A stretch of DNA of 64,000 nucleotides from positions 88,019,859 through 88,083,858 of the forward strand of contig NC_086026.1 in assembly GCF_036323735.1 (NCBI RefSeq), written 5' to 3'. Shown in pieces: positions 10,931-24,110 of the stretch; position 1 is the stretch's first letter; each line of letters starts with the position of its first letter. Both the position numbers and the translations under genes were made by a program. Below the pieces are notes generated by a model, which did not search any database, was not told where the DNA came from, and saw only the letters and a list, made by a program, of their open reading frames with translations. This stretch comes from Rattus norvegicus. Its lineage: Eukaryota > Chordata > Mammalia > Rodentia > Muridae.

Positions 10931-11659
10931 CTAAAGATTTAAGATATAAAGAATAGTTGATAATTTAGTAGGAGGGGCTGCATACTCTCCCTCTTTTATT
11001 CTTCCAAGTTGGTTTTTTATGGTCAAATGGGCTCGCTCTACAATTGCTTGACCTTGAGAATTGTAAGGGATACCTGTTTTATGAAGAATATCAAAATAAG
11101 CCCAAAATTGTTGAAATGTTTTGCTGCTATAGGCTGGTCCATTATCCGTTTTTATTTGCCTAGGCACATTCATAAAGGCAAAGGCTTGTAAACAATGCTT
11201 TTCACATCTTTGATCTTTTCTCCACTATGAGCAGAAGCAAAGATCACTCCTGAAATGAGTCACATGGACATATTTCAATCTCCCAAAAGAAGGTACATGT
11301 GTGACATCCATTTGCCAAATATCACTGGGCAGCAAACCTCTAGGATTGACACCCAGACTGGGTGAGGGTATTAACGGAGCACACGAGGGACATTGAGTAA
11401 CTCTCTGAACAGCTTGCTCCTCGGTGCATCCTGTACCATGTCTTAAAGATTGTGAACTTATATGAAATTTTCTGTGTAACTGAAGGGCCAAATCATAAGA
11501 ATCACAAGCTATAGCTACAAATTGTGGCCTAGTATAAAAATCAGCAGCAGCATTACCTTCTGCCAAGGGACCAGCCAATCCAGAATGACCTCTGATATGC
11601 CCTAAGTAGGCTCTCTGTGTTGCCACAATAACGCCTGCCCTTGCAAAAGACAAAGGCAA
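10931..11659 (-). pseudogene. pol: Provirus B integrase remnant
   Basis: Two frames cover the domain. In 11,225-11,659 the zinc-binding end (TQCPSC) and the first catalytic Asp (WQMDVTHV) are visible. In 10,931-11,173 the second Asp (KTDNGPAY) and the catalytic Glu (GQAIVERAH) are visible. The DDE residues are therefore present, but a frame disruption between 11,173 and 11,225 separates them. Integrase inserts proviral DNA into the host genome; this copy cannot encode a whole enzyme. Confidence 0.9.
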
Positions 11660-11904
11660 GTGGGGAATACAGGAGCAACATACGCAGCAGGTTCCAAAGG
11701 TAAAATAATATTACATACATAAACACTATCTGTATGAATATTGCAGGGCTCTTCAGGAGACAAGGATAGCGCCAAAAGGGCCTTTAATTCAGCCACCTGT
11801 GCTGAGGTGGAATCAAGCATCATTTTCTCCACTTTGCCCTCTGAAAGGACCACAGCATATCCCTTAGAAGAACCATCAGTAAAAAGTAATCTAGCCTTAC
11901 TCAC
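11602..11904 (-). pseudogene. pol: Provirus B RNase H domain remnant
   Basis: The RNase H catalytic pattern is visible: LLFTDGSSKG (first Asp), AQVAELKALL (Glu) and HTDSVYV (second Asp). This domain degrades the RNA strand of the RNA/DNA hybrid during reverse transcription. The frame ends about 60 codons after the last motif, by frameshift into the integrase part. Confidence 0.88.
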
Positions 11905-11999
11905 AGGCTGATCTTTTTTTTACTATAGATGGAAAGATCACAGGATGTAACTTAAAAAGCTGACAAATTTTACTTTCAGGATGATGGTTATCAAATTGA

Positions 12000-12926
12000 C
12001 TAGTAGTGGAACATGAAAAAAATGAACCAATCATCAAAAGTTCTAATCACATTATTTACCTGTTCTTGATCATAAGGTAAAATAATAAATGTAGGCTCTA
12101 CCCCAAAGACCTGAATACTCATCTTTTGAGCATTAAAAAGCACCTCACCACTGCCTGATAATAGGCCATCGCCACCTTGGCTAGAGAGACCTGAGAATGA
12201 ACCCATAATAGGGGACCATCCTGCCAAAAAAGTCCAGTTGGGGAATGTGACGATGCAAAAATAAGCAAGGGAAAGGGCTTGTTATAATCAACATAATTAA
12301 GATGAGCTTTCTCCAAAGCTTCTTGTACTAGGTCTAAACACTTATGGCCTTCAGGTATTAGAGTTCTTAAAGAAATTGGAGAAGGTTCTCCCTTCAAATA
12401 TCAAATAATGGTTTTAACTGTCCTGTACCAAGAGGTAATGAGGGATGAAGCCAATTTTGATCTCTTAGTAATTTTTGGAGATCATTTAAGGTTTTCAAAT
12501 TATCTAATATTTGTAATTTTAATGGTTTATTCCCTTTTTTAATAAGTGATGTACCAAATATTGGTAAGGAAAATTCTGTTGTATTTTCTCAGGGGCGAGG
12601 ACCAATTCCGCTGATTGCAAATCCTCCTGAAGGTCTCCAAAGGCCTCTAGAACCTCAAGTTTATTGGGCCCTGACACTAAGAAATTATCCATGTAATGAA
12701 CAATATACAACTGAGGACATCTATCTCTAAGAGGCTTTAGGGCAGCAGCAACATAAATTTGACAAAGGGTGGGGCTACTAGCCGTACCCTGAGGTAAAAC
12801 TACCCAAGGAAAGCGATGGACCGGTTCCTTGAAATTAATTGAAGGCACACTGAAAGCAAATCTTTTACAATCTTTAGGGTGCAAAGAGATAGTAAAAAAG
12901 GAATCCTTTAAATCAATAATTAACAT
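12000..12926 (-). pseudogene. pol: Provirus B reverse transcriptase remnant
   Basis: The palm segment lies in 12,519-12,926 with IDLKDSFFTISLHP (first catalytic Asp region), LPQGTASSPTLCQ and HYMDNFLVSG. The catalytic box reads YMDN (12,684-12,695) in place of YMDD, which removes an essential Asp. The thumb/connection part (LVQEALEKAHLNYVDYNKP) is in another frame at 12,119-12,397. The fingers part upstream, at 12,930-13,330, is interrupted by stops. Without the second Asp and with broken frames it is inactive. Confidence 0.92.
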
Positions 12927-13349
12927 GAATCAATATTTAGGAATTGCTACAGGGAAGGGAAGGCCAGGCTGTGTGGCCACCATAGGTTTCATAGTCTTAT
13001 TAATTTCTCTAAGATCTTGCAAGAGATGCCATTTCCCTGAGTGTTTTTCTTGATCACAAAGACAGGAGTATTCAAGGGAGATGTAGATGTATATGTCCTG
13101 CTTCAAGTTGTTCCTGCACTAAAAGATGAGCTGCCTCAAATTTTTATTTGGATAAGGACCACTGCCGAACCCACACTGGTTTATTAGAATTCCATGTAAT
13201 GGGTAAAGGTGGAATACATGGAGGCTGTTTAGCAGTGGCCCTTAAGATAAATTTCCCAGGCCACTCTTGTCCCAGGGATGGCGTGTAATCTGTTCTTCCT
13301 CATTAGAACTTTAGGGTTTTCCCTGTAAAAAAAAACATTTCCCAGTCCC

Positions 13350-14011
13350 CTAACCCGGGCTCCACCCCATTCTTTTCATCATTCTTAAGCAGGTTGCTAA
13401 GTCAAGAAGAACATCCCTTCCCCATAGATTAACAGGAATATTATCGATGATAATGGGTTGAAAATATCCCATATGTCCTCCCTCATCTTTCCATTCAAGT
13501 ATTTTACTACTCCTAAAGGGGGCTGAAGCAGTGCCAATTCCCTGCAGTAGTAACTGTGTAGTACCCAACGGCCATGCCTTAGGCCAGAAAGTCTTAGAAA
13601 TGACCGTGGAGTCTGCTCCAGTACCTAATATTCCCTTAAACCCTTGCCTTCAATCCACAAGGTCAGTATGGGTCGCTCTGCCAAAGAGGAAACCCAAAGG
13701 GCCCTAATACCAGTGGAGTCAAATCCTTGATTCCCTCTGCTGAATTTCCTTATTAGATTATCAGTGTTGAATTTGGGGAGTAATATAAGCTGAGCTATAT
13801 GGTCTCCCTGGGGGATAACTATCACACTCCTCTCGACAGAGACCATGATTTTAATTTCTCCTGTATAATTGGCATCGATGACCCCGGGCAGTATTCTAAT
13901 TCCCTTCATGTGGGCACTACTGGGTCCTAAAAGAAGGCCCACACTGCCAAAAGGCAGTGGCCCATAGACTCCCATCCCTAAGGCTTGTGGACCCATTTGA
14001 GGTGTTAACAC
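13350..14011 (-). pseudogene. pro: Provirus B dUTPase-protease remnant
   Basis: The first frame (13,625-14,011) is a dUTPase: motif 3 GVIDANYTGEIKI and motif 4 GDHIAQLILLP are present, but motif 2 reads LGPSSA where an Arg is expected before SS. Next comes the aspartic protease with GTGADSTV (13,608-13,625) in place of DTGADS, and a C-terminal G-patch-like start (MKRMGWSPG). A small frame shift near 13,635-13,645 relative to provirus C joins the two parts out of frame here. Confidence 0.92.
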
Positions 14012-15667
14012 TGCCCTGGTGGAAGATCAGAGGTCCAATCCTGCACTTCCTGGGGTACCTCTGATAAGGTCTTGAACATGAAGGGGTTGTTCTGAGGGAG
14101 GAAACAAATTGGATGTGGGGCGGCTTTATTCATGGCTACATACACTCTGGTTTGGGAGCCCCAGAGTGGGCCCTGTTGCCTATTTCCTGAAGGAGGGAGA
14201 GGGCACCCCTCAATATCCATCTTGGAGTAGCATTCATTCCTCCAATGAAGACATTTAAGGCATCGCTGGTAGAGTCCTGCTTCATTAATAGCCTCATTCT
14301 CAGGACATTCTCTTCTAAAGTGCGCCATCTGCCCAATGGAGAAGCAAGTATTGCTTCTGTGGTCCCCCTCTTGAATGGCAGCTGCCATCACCTGGCCTAT
14401 ATGATAAGCTCCATCAATTTCCTTGCAAACCTTGATATAATCATTTAGGCTTTTAGATCTATGAGGCCGGATAGCCCTCCTTGCCATACTTATTAGAATC
14501 TTCAAAAGCCAGTTGTTTCACTATAGGCTTTGCAGTATCTGCATTCCCAAAAAGCTTCCCTGCCAATTGTAACAACCTGTCTACAAATTCTTGGAAAGGT
14601 TCTGATGGCCCCTGAATAACCTTTGACAATGATCTCCTGCTGCTTTATTGGGAAGGGACTTCCAAGCTCTGATGGCCGCTGTGGCAATTTGAAGATATAC
14701 AGCGGAATCATAGTTAATCTGTACCTGTAAAGGAGCATATTGACCCGTGACAGTTAACATTTCCAAATCTCCATTGCTGTGGCCAGCCTGGGCATTAAGC
14801 CTGGCAGTGGCAAAACATTGTTCCCGATATTCACCCCTCCACAATAGATAATCCCCGTCATTGAGGACTACACGGCAAAGCTATTGCCAATCACTAGGTG
14901 TCAAGTTAGAATTGGTGTAGGACTCGCATGGCCATAGTGAAGGGAGCTAGAGCCCCATAGGACGATACTGCCTCTTTAAGGGCCTTCAACTCCTTAAATG
15001 AGAGTGGAATGTGCTGTCCACCCATCTGATCTAGATGGCCAGGATTAGGGACCTCCATGACTGGATAAATATTTTTCTCCTTGAGGGTTGGAATATTACT
15101 CTGCTAAGGGGAGAATCAGAAGTTACAGTCCTCCATTCCTCATCAGGGAGATCATCATCATAAGCTGGGGGTGCCGAAGGCTCCAGGGAGTGGATAACTC
15201 CTCTTTTCCCTTTTTACCTCCACTCCGACATTTTTCCAATTTGCCCTTCAATTCCTCGATCTCCCTTTCCAAGGTTATCTCCTCATCTGCATCAGAGTCA
15301 TAGGAAGTGGAATCAGAGTCACTGCTGTCCTTACCAATTAACTGACTCTTTACTATGTTCATCCTGTGCAGCTGCCAATGTCCTTTCAATTTTCATCATC
15401 TGTTCTTCGACCCTCGCAGTCTCACTAGTAAAGCGTTCTTCATAAGGAAAAGGTAGGAACTGGAATGCTTTCTGATCCCCCATCTTGGAGGGCCTTCTGT
15501 AAATCCCATTTAACCTGTTTACGATCCGGAATATTCAAACCACCATTAGCTATAAACCAAAGACTGACTTGTTCTGTAGTTTTAACCAAATCTTTGGCTC
15601 TTTTTACCTGTTTGAGTAAATGTACAAGTTGATCTACGACCGATAACGAGTAACTTGTAGTTCCCAT
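14005..15667 (-). pseudogene. gag: Provirus B gag remnant
   Basis: Order along the minus strand: matrix (15,440-15,667), acidic Ser/Asp-rich linker (SDSDSTSYDSDADEE, 15,123-15,389), capsid (14,581-14,844 and 14,502-14,738, with a one-base loss near 14,629 that shifts the frame at AAGD), and nucleocapsid (14,005-14,505). The first zinc knuckle reads C-x2-I-x4-H-x4-C, with its second Cys replaced. The second is shortened (CLKCLHWRNEC). Gag forms the particle core; this copy cannot. Confidence 0.88.
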
Positions 15668-15844
15668 GTCTAAAACAAAACCTTTGTAGTGCTACCTAAT
15701 TTCAGTTTTGTCCCATGGTCCCTACTTGTCCCCAATACGTTCGGCTTCCTCACCAGCCAGCCTTTTGGAACGATCTCCTCAGGTTGTCCTCTCTTTCCTG
15801 GTATCAGTGAGACCTCCAAAATGACCGTGCCTAGGCCGCCAGGG

Positions 15845-16140
15845 TGTGAATATCGGGCCTAGGTCTGTGGGATATAAAGAAAACACGTACACAGATCACC
15901 CGTTCTCAGAGAATGCCACCGAAGCTTTTCTGAGATCTCCTTATATATGAGAGACAAAAGCCGGGGAAAAACAACAAAGCAGGTGAAAGTCCCCAACCAG
16001 GAAGTAGGAGAACAGGAACAAACTGTGTCGTGGAAAGTCCCAGCACCAAAACAGGGGCATCAACAGTTTCTTAGTGAAAGCAGGCTGGAAGGCTCAGAGA
16101 GGGAGAAGGATGCCCTGGACAGTCCCAGGCCCAGATCAGG
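15845..16140 (-). mobile_element. Provirus B 5' LTR, truncated
   Basis: It aligns with the other LTRs from the ...CACA end to GGCCCAGATCAGG, where similarity stops and host B begins. It lacks the first roughly 90 U3 bases present in the 3' LTR and also lacks the B2 insertion. Confidence 0.85.
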
Positions 16141-17507
16141 GCTGACTCGCAGCACAACTCAGATCCTTAGGAGATGAGACTTTGTCAGACTTGCTGGGAG
16201 GACTCCCTATGGGTTCTCCAGCCCCAAACCCAGCACTCACATGTCTCACCTCCAGAGGGCTGCTTTCAAGAGGCAGAAGGAAAGGGGGTGTAGGTGGGTT
16301 GGTCCAGGTACCAATGAGAGGCAACATGCAAAGGACCACACTGCAGTGTTGCCAGTCAGGAAGCAATTGGGGTTGTCCTCTGATTTTGCCTCTGAACTCT
16401 GTTACCATCTCCATCTCTGTAGGCTGTCCTTTAGCAGTCGCCATGCTGGAGTCCTTCTATAGTGTCAGCACCCACAGACAAGGTGTCTTACAAAGACCGA
16501 GGGACAATGGTGAGGCCATTGCAACCTACTGCATCTCAGTTAGCCCAGGAGGAACTAAAATTTATGGAGAGAAACTGAGGGTCCACTAGATAGAGGTTCC
16601 ACAGCCCACACCACAAGGAGTCAAATCAGTGAGCTGTGGGTACCAAGGGAGTAGGGAGTTCACAGAAAGGAGCAAGGAGAGACTTTCCAGAGAAATACCA
16701 TGTGAAGGATGGGGAGAGGGGGTCATAGTTAGCAGCCAGAGAGGAGAGAGCAGGTGTCCTTAATGGAGGCTCTGTCTGCAAAAGTCAGGAGTCTGAATGC
16801 TCTCATGGATCAGGACCACCAGGGAGTGGCAGAGGTTGTACACCTCCACCCAGTGACTAGAATACTCAAGAAGTCCACAGCCCAGCCAGACACTTAGCTG
16901 AGGCTGTGGGTCCTAACAACTGAGGAAGGACCTACAAGGCTGGAGTGGGCGGCCTTCTTCTCTGGTGACCACCACTCTGCCTGCCTCCTTCCCAAGTTCC
17001 TCCACCTTTCCAGGAGTGGGCTCTGCCTCCCATTCCCTACCTCTGGTGTTCCAGTCTCTTCTCCACTACTGCACCAAGTGTTTGGTGTTAGAGCAGACAT
17101 CTCATAGTTACAGAACCCCCCCCCTCCAGAAATCCAACCACACCCCCTTCAACCTGTATTTCTAGGTAGAGAGATGATAAAGTTTGCTACACTGTGGCCT
17201 GGTCATTGCCACCCGAATCCCTGGCAGCATGGACCATGCCCTGCCCCCTTGGTAGCTAGATCAAGGGTCAACGTTGTGATGGCATGGTGAAGATTGGCAA
17301 CTTGACTATGTCTGGAATGAACTAAAACCCAAGGCGAGAGGTGCATCTGTGAACTTTTTTTTCCTTCTTAATTAAGTCATTTGAAGTGGGAAGGCCCACT
17401 TTAAATTCAGATCTCCTGAGGTAGGGAGAGCCACCTTTAATTCAGGTCACCATCCCGAGTGGGCAGGAGGGACTGACTCCTCCAGAAAAAACTCACCCAT
17501 AGGGGTT

Positions 17508-17612
17508 GGGGTTGGGGATTTAGCTCAGTGGTAGAGCACTTGCCTAGCAAGCAGAAGGCCCTGGGTTCGGTCCTTAGCTCTGGAAAAAAAGGAAAAAAAA
17601 AAGAGAGAGAGA
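17508..17612 (+). mobile_element. ID element with A/GA tail, host B
   Basis: Same element and same site as in host A, with a much shorter GA tail. Confidence 0.9.
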
Positions 17613-17851
17613 GAGAAAACTCACCCATAATCCTAAATCCAGGAGAAACCCAAAATCTCTATGAAGATCTGCCTTACCTCATCATCTTACCTGACAAAGA
17701 ATAATTGTGTTTCAGAAAGGCAAAACTAAAATGTCACAAGAGAAACCAATAAAGCAAACAAGCGAGATCTTCCTCATGTAAGTCAAATGCACGGTCCTTT
17801 CTCCCAGCTGCACCTTTTATTATAAAACCTTTAAAACTCCATTTAAAAGCT

Positions 17852-17935
17852 GGCCATTGCAATAGTGAAAAGCACAGTACAGTTAAGAACACTGGCCATT
17901 GCAATAGTGAAAAGCACAGTACAGTTAAGACCACT
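17852..17935 (+). repeat. 42-bp direct duplication, host B
   Basis: Two adjacent copies of a 42-base segment starting GGCCATTGCAATAGTG, at 17,852-17,893 and 17,894-17,935. Host C has the same pair (31,948-32,031); host A has one copy only (about 3,708-3,749). Confidence 0.95.
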
Positions 17936-20900
17936 GGTAAAAACCCCACCCCTCCCCACCCATCTTGGCACCAACAGATCTGGAACTTGGCATCCTGGTC
18001 AAGCCGGCTTTTCCACAGGCAAGGCTATCCTGATGTTGAAGTTATGTCCAAGGGCATCTGAACAATGGGTTCCGGACTGCCCTCCTCCTTAAATGTACCG
18101 CCTCCGGGACCACCACAAAGGATTTTGCAGACCTCTGGCCAAAGCTCTGGCTAAAGAGAAAGCGACTGGTCAGGCACACGCTTGCAGAGGTGACTTTCCA
18201 GGAACGATTCTGGACTTGTGCCCATATCAGAGTCCTCTGAAGGGCTTATTAAAGCACAGGCTGCCATGCCTTGCCTGTCTACTTTCTGCTTCTGTGGTGA
18301 TGGAGAGGGTACCTGAGTAGTAAAAAATTTTTACCCAGTTTCCTGGGTGACCTTGAAGTTTCTGGTCCCAGAGTCACAGCTAACAAGGACAATCAAGAGA
18401 ACCTAAGTGATGGGCTAGGAAATGATTTGAGGGAATCCATTCCTCTAGAGAAGCCCTACCTAGGGACTCAATTGCACACCTGGAAACAGACTAGCTCTTA
18501 CCCATCTGAGTGAAATGCACCTTCCCCAGCTGCACCTGGCTCATCTTCCTGTGAAACCAGAACCCACACCTAGGAATTGTTAGAGTGGGTGGTAGTGTTC
18601 AGAATTCTCTGCCCTGGGCCTCAGGCAATGCAGCTAACTAAGGGGAATACAAGTAGTAGGAAAACCCACCTTTTCAGACACCCCCCAACCCCTGGAAATA
18701 AAATACCCTGTACCAGGGTACATGTCGGCACAGTTTACCTCGATTTCGTTTGGTCCGGAGATTGCAAGCTAGCGCCACAACCACAAACATTGTTAAAGTC
18801 CTAAAATCTTCCAATCCATAAATGTGCAGGATAATGACATCTAGGAAAATTTCGATTCTGATATAAACATTGTAGGCTTCTGAAAGTCCATTCAGTTGTT
18901 CCATGCTCCAACCTGGGAAGTGGAAAGGATGCTTAGCCAGTGGTAACAGCAGCAATCCCCAGGAAGAAAGGAGTTAAGATAAGAGCAGCAGTCATCAGCC
19001 TTGAAGGAAAAGGGGGACTTGTGTAGGGTCCACCTAGACTAAGCTGATGTCTTGTCTACCTTTCTAAGAGAAGCTGCATTACAGAACCTCTGGGGGTTTG
19101 GTAGCAATTACCAGACCATGTTCAACCAGCTTACCAAACAATCCTTGGAAGACCCACTGCTCCAGGTGCACAGTCAGAGAAGTCAGAAGGTCAAGGAAAG
19201 GCGGAATATCATCCAAGTGCCCATAACATAGCTGAAATTGAAACAACATTCTTCTCCTACAAAAAGCGTCAGAAGATCCTGTTTGGCCTACCTTCATCTA
19301 AATGCTGCCTTCTGTCTGCCTTCCTGTCTCTCCACCTTCCTAAAGCCCACCCTAAGGTCCCCTTAGAATACCCCTAAGGACCCAGGCTCCCTGGCCCATT
19401 AGCCAGTGCTCCATTTCTTCTCTTTCAGTCATTTGTGTTCATTCCTGTCCACTAAGATCCATACAATTACTCAAGGCTCTAGAGCTTGGACATTGGCAGG
19501 GGGCATCTGCTGATGAACTAGCCATGTAGTGCTCTCTCTGACCAAGGGTACCACATGTCAAGGAGAAAGAATCTAAAGTCAGGGAAGGCTACTGTCAATG
19601 AGGCCCACACATCCTCTGAGGACTCTCTTGTCCCCAAAGAAACCATAGCTTCATAGCCGCCCAACTCTGCCTCCCGTGTGCCCTGCCTTGCAGCCTCAAC
19701 AACTACATTTAACCCCCAGGGTCTTACATTGTAGGCTGCCGGGTCACTTCAGGCATTTTGTTACTCAGTATCTGAAATCAAGACTTTCTAGGAGGAACAC
19801 GGTGCCCCCCAAACCCTGAGAAAAAGGAGCCTGAACTTGGGCTCAAGGTCTGAGTAGAAATGAATGCAGGATTCTCTCTCCTTGGGATTCTTAATTCCTT
19901 AAGACAGCAGCCACCTGGAGGCAGCCAGTCCTCTTGCTCACAGGTGGCTATCCCCCTGGCCTCCTTCTCTTAGCCCAGCCCACTCAGCCGGCCCTCCTTC
20001 TGTGCCCATACTGTTCCTATCTTGTGTCTTCCCATTCACTGCTACCCTTGTCTCTCTTGTGTCACAGACCACACATGCTTATGGTTGGTAGTCATTCAGA
20101 GCATTATAGGGTCTGTAAGGGAAGGGGAGCCAGGCTCGAACCTGATGCTTTCAAATCCCCCTACCCTGTAGGCTGTTCCAGGCTCCCCAGCTCACTAGTA
20201 TGCCTAAGGGAGTGGGTACATTGGCACACCTGTGACTGCCTGTATTGCACTCAAGAGCCTGAGATACAAATGCTGAGGGATACTGCAACCCCTGACATAG
20301 GACTGTGGATTCTGACGACACCATCTGTGAAAGACTGATTCGAGTTCTGACAGAATTCTTCAGAGCTGAAAACAATCAGTGAGGTGGGCTGCAGAATCCT
20401 GTCTTGGGCACAGTCCTGTTTGACCAATTTCATGTGTGATCTTGGGCAATTACTTTAAGAAACATCTTCATTTTCTGTCTCAAAATCCCATGGTCGTAGT
20501 GTTAGAGAACTGAACTGGTTCTCAGGACCCAGGAAGACGTTCAGAGGCTCGGAGATGCACGTACTTGAACCTGAGAATATGGCAGATTCTGTTCCTCATC
20601 TACTGGTAGGAAACTTTGGAAGTCACATTGCCTGGTGCCAGGTGGGCACACTCTGTCTTCACGTGTTGTAGAGATCCAGCAATGACACATTTGGTCCCAG
20701 AATTGGACTGTAAGTTTCCCATAGCTCAGAGGGATCCTTGAGGTACCCCTTCTCTTCCTCTTTGGCTAATTAAACATGCGCCTAGCAACACAGTCCTCTG
20801 CCAGGAAGAAGTACAAATACTCCCACAGTGTTCCTAACTAAGTACTTTGTGACTTGACCCTGGCCCTCATGTTGTCCCCAGACCCAGATCCCTTGGGGGT

Positions 20901-21509
20901 CCAACAACCCAGAGAAAGCTCGAATCAGGCCGAGGTTTCATTGTGTACTCATAGAACTTCCTAGAAGGATCTCCTATCTAACTCCTCACTGCCTGTCTAC
21001 CAAGGCTTTAAAACTTGTCATTTCACCCTGAATAAAAAAAAAAATCGTTCCAGGCAAGTATTCTATCACTGAGCTATGTTTCCTGTCGTACACCTGTACT
21101 TTAAAAGATATATCATTGTAAAACAATGTAGTGCTTTCAATATGCTTGGCCATAGGGAGTGACATTATTGGGATGTGTGGCCTTGTTAGGGGAAGTGTGT
21201 CAGTGTGGGGTTGGGCATTGAGGTCCTATGTTTAGCCTCTGCCCAGTCCTCTCCTGGTTGCCTTTGGATCAAGATACTGAACTCTCAGTTCTTCCAGCAC
21301 CGTGCCTGCCTGGACACTGCCATGCTTCCTACCGTGATGAACATGGACTGAATCTCTGAACCTATAAGCCAACCCCAATTAAACGTCCTTGATAAGAGTT
21401 GCTTTGGTCATGGTGTCTCTTCACAGCAATGGAAACCCAGAGACAATTTCCTTAGTATTGAAACATCTCTTCTGAATTAGTCAGGATGTTCTGATGATTG
21501 ATAGTGTGT

Positions 21510-21559
<50 letters not shown>

Positions 21560-22868
21560 AAAGGAGATTTAATATACTGGCTCACTGTATAGGGTCTCGG
21601 TATTCCAACAATGATTGTCTCAGAGGCCAAGAGTCCAGTAGAAGTTCAGTCCACGAGTCTGGATATGTTAACAATCCCAGTCTGGCACTGGAAGTCTGGA
21701 GAATCCTTAGGAAGTCACTTGTCTTCAGTTTGTGTTGGAATCCAAGCAGAGTTGGTCTTAATAGCAGTCAAGGGAGTCACAGCAACAGAGCAGATGAACT
21801 TGTCAGCAAGAATGATGTAAAGCAGGCAAAAAAGGAAAGTTTCCTTCCTCAGTGTTCTTCTCTCCAGGCTGTTACCGCCAGGTGTCATCCACATGTAGGG
21901 TGGGTCTTCCTTCAAAGTATCCTATCAAGGAAGGAGCTGGAGAGATGACTTGCCTGTCTTAAAAAAATGGACACTTTCTCAAAGGATGCAGATTTGATTC
22001 CCAGCATCCATGGTGGCTCATAATCTGTGACTCCAGTTCTAAGGACTCTGATGCCCTATTCTGGCCTCCTTGGGCATCAGACACACATGAGAAAGACATA
22101 CATGTGCATGCAAAACAGTCATACATATAAAATAAATATTAAGAAGAAAGCCCCATGCCTTTTCTCACAGGAGTCCCTCACAGGAGTGCTCAGCAGTGCC
22201 TGGTTTAGTTGACTCCAGGTGCAGCCAAGTTGACAGCCAAGACTTAGCTTCAGGCCCACCTGGAGGAGGGAGTGGCTCAGTATTCAGGGAGCTGAGGATT
22301 TCACAAGACTCCTCAGTTTCTCAAGGTGACTCAGGTCTGTCCAAGCTGCAGGGCTGGGAGGCAGGGGCCTGTGATGGCTTTGACTGTGTCCAGAGTAGAG
22401 AGCTCCACAGACACAAGATGCAACATTCTCCCACACCACCCACAGGCTGGTGTAGCTAAGACTCACGTAGAAGCTGTCATGTCAGGATCCTATTACAAAT
22501 ACCCCACCAATACAAACATCACTTCACCAACTAGTTGCAAGGAATTTTTTGTCTTCAATGCCCAAGCTGGGGTGAGAGTCAAGTGTCATGCACATTACAC
22601 AGAAATTAAAATATATAATTACCAGCTATGTATTAACTGTTCTCCCTCCAAGCCCTTGCTGATTTTCATGGGAAGACTTTGACACTCTCATGAGTGAAAG
22701 TGCATTTCTTTTTCTGTTTTCCCCTTGCATGTATTACTTTATATTTTTAAATTAGTACTAAATATGATTTTGTGGCATTTTTATAGCTTTATATCCTGGA
22801 GTTTCTTCATTTATGTTGTTCATAGTGGTTTATGAAGGTCTGGGGAGTGGCAATGCCTGTGCCACCAC

Positions 22869-23447
22869 TGTGTGAATATCGGGCATAGGTCTGAAAGAAA
22901 ACACATACACGGGTCACCCGTTTTCAGAGAGTGCCACCAAGGCTTTACTGAGATTTTCTCTTTTTTTAAGATTTATTTATTTATTTTATGTGGGTACACT
23001 GTTGCTGTCCTCAGACACACCAGAAGAGGGCATCAGATCTCATTACAGATGGTTGTGAGCCACCATGTGGTTCCTGGGAATTGAACTCAGGACCTCTGGA
23101 AGAGCACACAGTACTCTTAACTACCAAGCCATCTCGCCAGCCCTACTGAGATCTTCTTATACACCAGAGGCAAAAGCCATGGAAAAACAACAAAGCAGGT
23201 GAAAATCTCCAACCAGGAAATAGAACAGGAAAATTCTGTGTCGTGGAAAGTCCTGGCCCCAAAACAGGGGCATAAGCAATTTCTTAATAACAACAGGCTG
23301 AAAGGCTCAGTGAGGGAGAAGGGTACCATGGAAAGTCCTGGGCCCAAATCAGGACCCAGAGCAGCTGCCAAGGGTGTAAACAACTTCTTGCTATAGCAGG
23401 TTAAAGGATCAGCTAGGGGGAAGGGAAACATCCCAAGGTAGGGCCCA
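22869..23447 (-). mobile_element. Provirus C 3' LTR with B2 insertion
   Basis: Minus-strand TG...CA ends (TGGGCCC start, CACACA end), purine tract beside it at 23,451-23,467, and an antisense B2 at 22,955-23,143 flanked by TACTGAGAT at 22,946-22,954 and 23,144-23,152. Confidence 0.88.
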
Positions 23448-23839
23448 AGGATTCCCCCTCTTTTATTCTTTTAAGTCGCACCTGTCTTAGGATCAATCTG
23501 GGGTTCCAAAACTCTTTCATGTCTCTGAAAACCCTGCCAGTCCTCAGGGTTTCTGTCTTAGGCGAGTATGGTCCCAGAAGATTGCCTGTCTTTGGCTAAC
23601 TACTTGTCATACAAACTGAGCCTGATTTGGGCTGATGGATTATTCCTGGCCAATGAAATCCAAACTTTTTTGGTTTCAGCCTGAGACTGGATCTGTCGGT
23701 ACTGAAAACAGCACAGCAAAACAGCCCAAGGGCAGCTGCTAAGAGCAAGCACTAAAGATAAGCATTTAAATCCCCAACAGCCTTGTGCTAAGTAAGGACC
23801 TTAACAGGAGTTACACACACAGAATGATAAAAGGTAGAA

Positions 23840-24110
23840 CAAGATATAACACGGGTTTCCCAGAGAAAGTCCGATTCTTCCTTCAAGAGAGCAGTTTGTT
23901 GGTTGAGATTAAGAATGACCAACTGAATCTGAATATTAACACTATTCCTGCACAGTCATTGCCATGGTGACTTCTCCAGACAACATATCCACAGTCCCAA
24001 TGACAGCTGCCCACTGAGATATGGGCACACTGGCCACTGCAGCAGCAGTGGGGCTGAAATGGTGATGCCTGCAATGACTGTCACAGTAATGCCAAAGTCG
24101 GTTTTATGCC
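23840..24110 (-). pseudogene. env: Provirus C env transmembrane remnant
   Basis: Counterpart of the provirus B env remnant, with the Ala-rich hydrophobic stretch and the following heptad-type segment, broken by stops. The adjoining 24,110-25,040 gave no recognisable motif. Confidence 0.6.

Larger units (their letters stand above)
8673..16140 (-). mobile_element. Provirus B, full-length decayed class II ERV
   Basis: Minus-strand element of about 7.5 kb with a 3' LTR (8,673-9,242), purine tract (9,246-9,262), env remnant, integrase, RNase H, reverse transcriptase, dUTPase-protease, gag, leader and truncated 5' LTR (15,845-16,140). The dUTPase fused upstream of the protease and the gag-pro-pol layout place it with betaretrovirus-like class II ERVs. 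All frames are broken, and the protease and polymerase motifs have changed key residues. A younger ID element lies at 9,599-9,712. Confidence 0.92.
16141..22868. repeat. Host block B of the tandem unit
   Basis: Near copy of host A. It carries the ID element (17,508-17,582), the 42-bp duplication (17,852-17,935) shared with C but not A, the old rodent repeat (21,120-21,452), (TG)n (21,502-21,557) and the B2-type SINE (21,928-22,145). No gene recognised. Confidence 0.85.
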
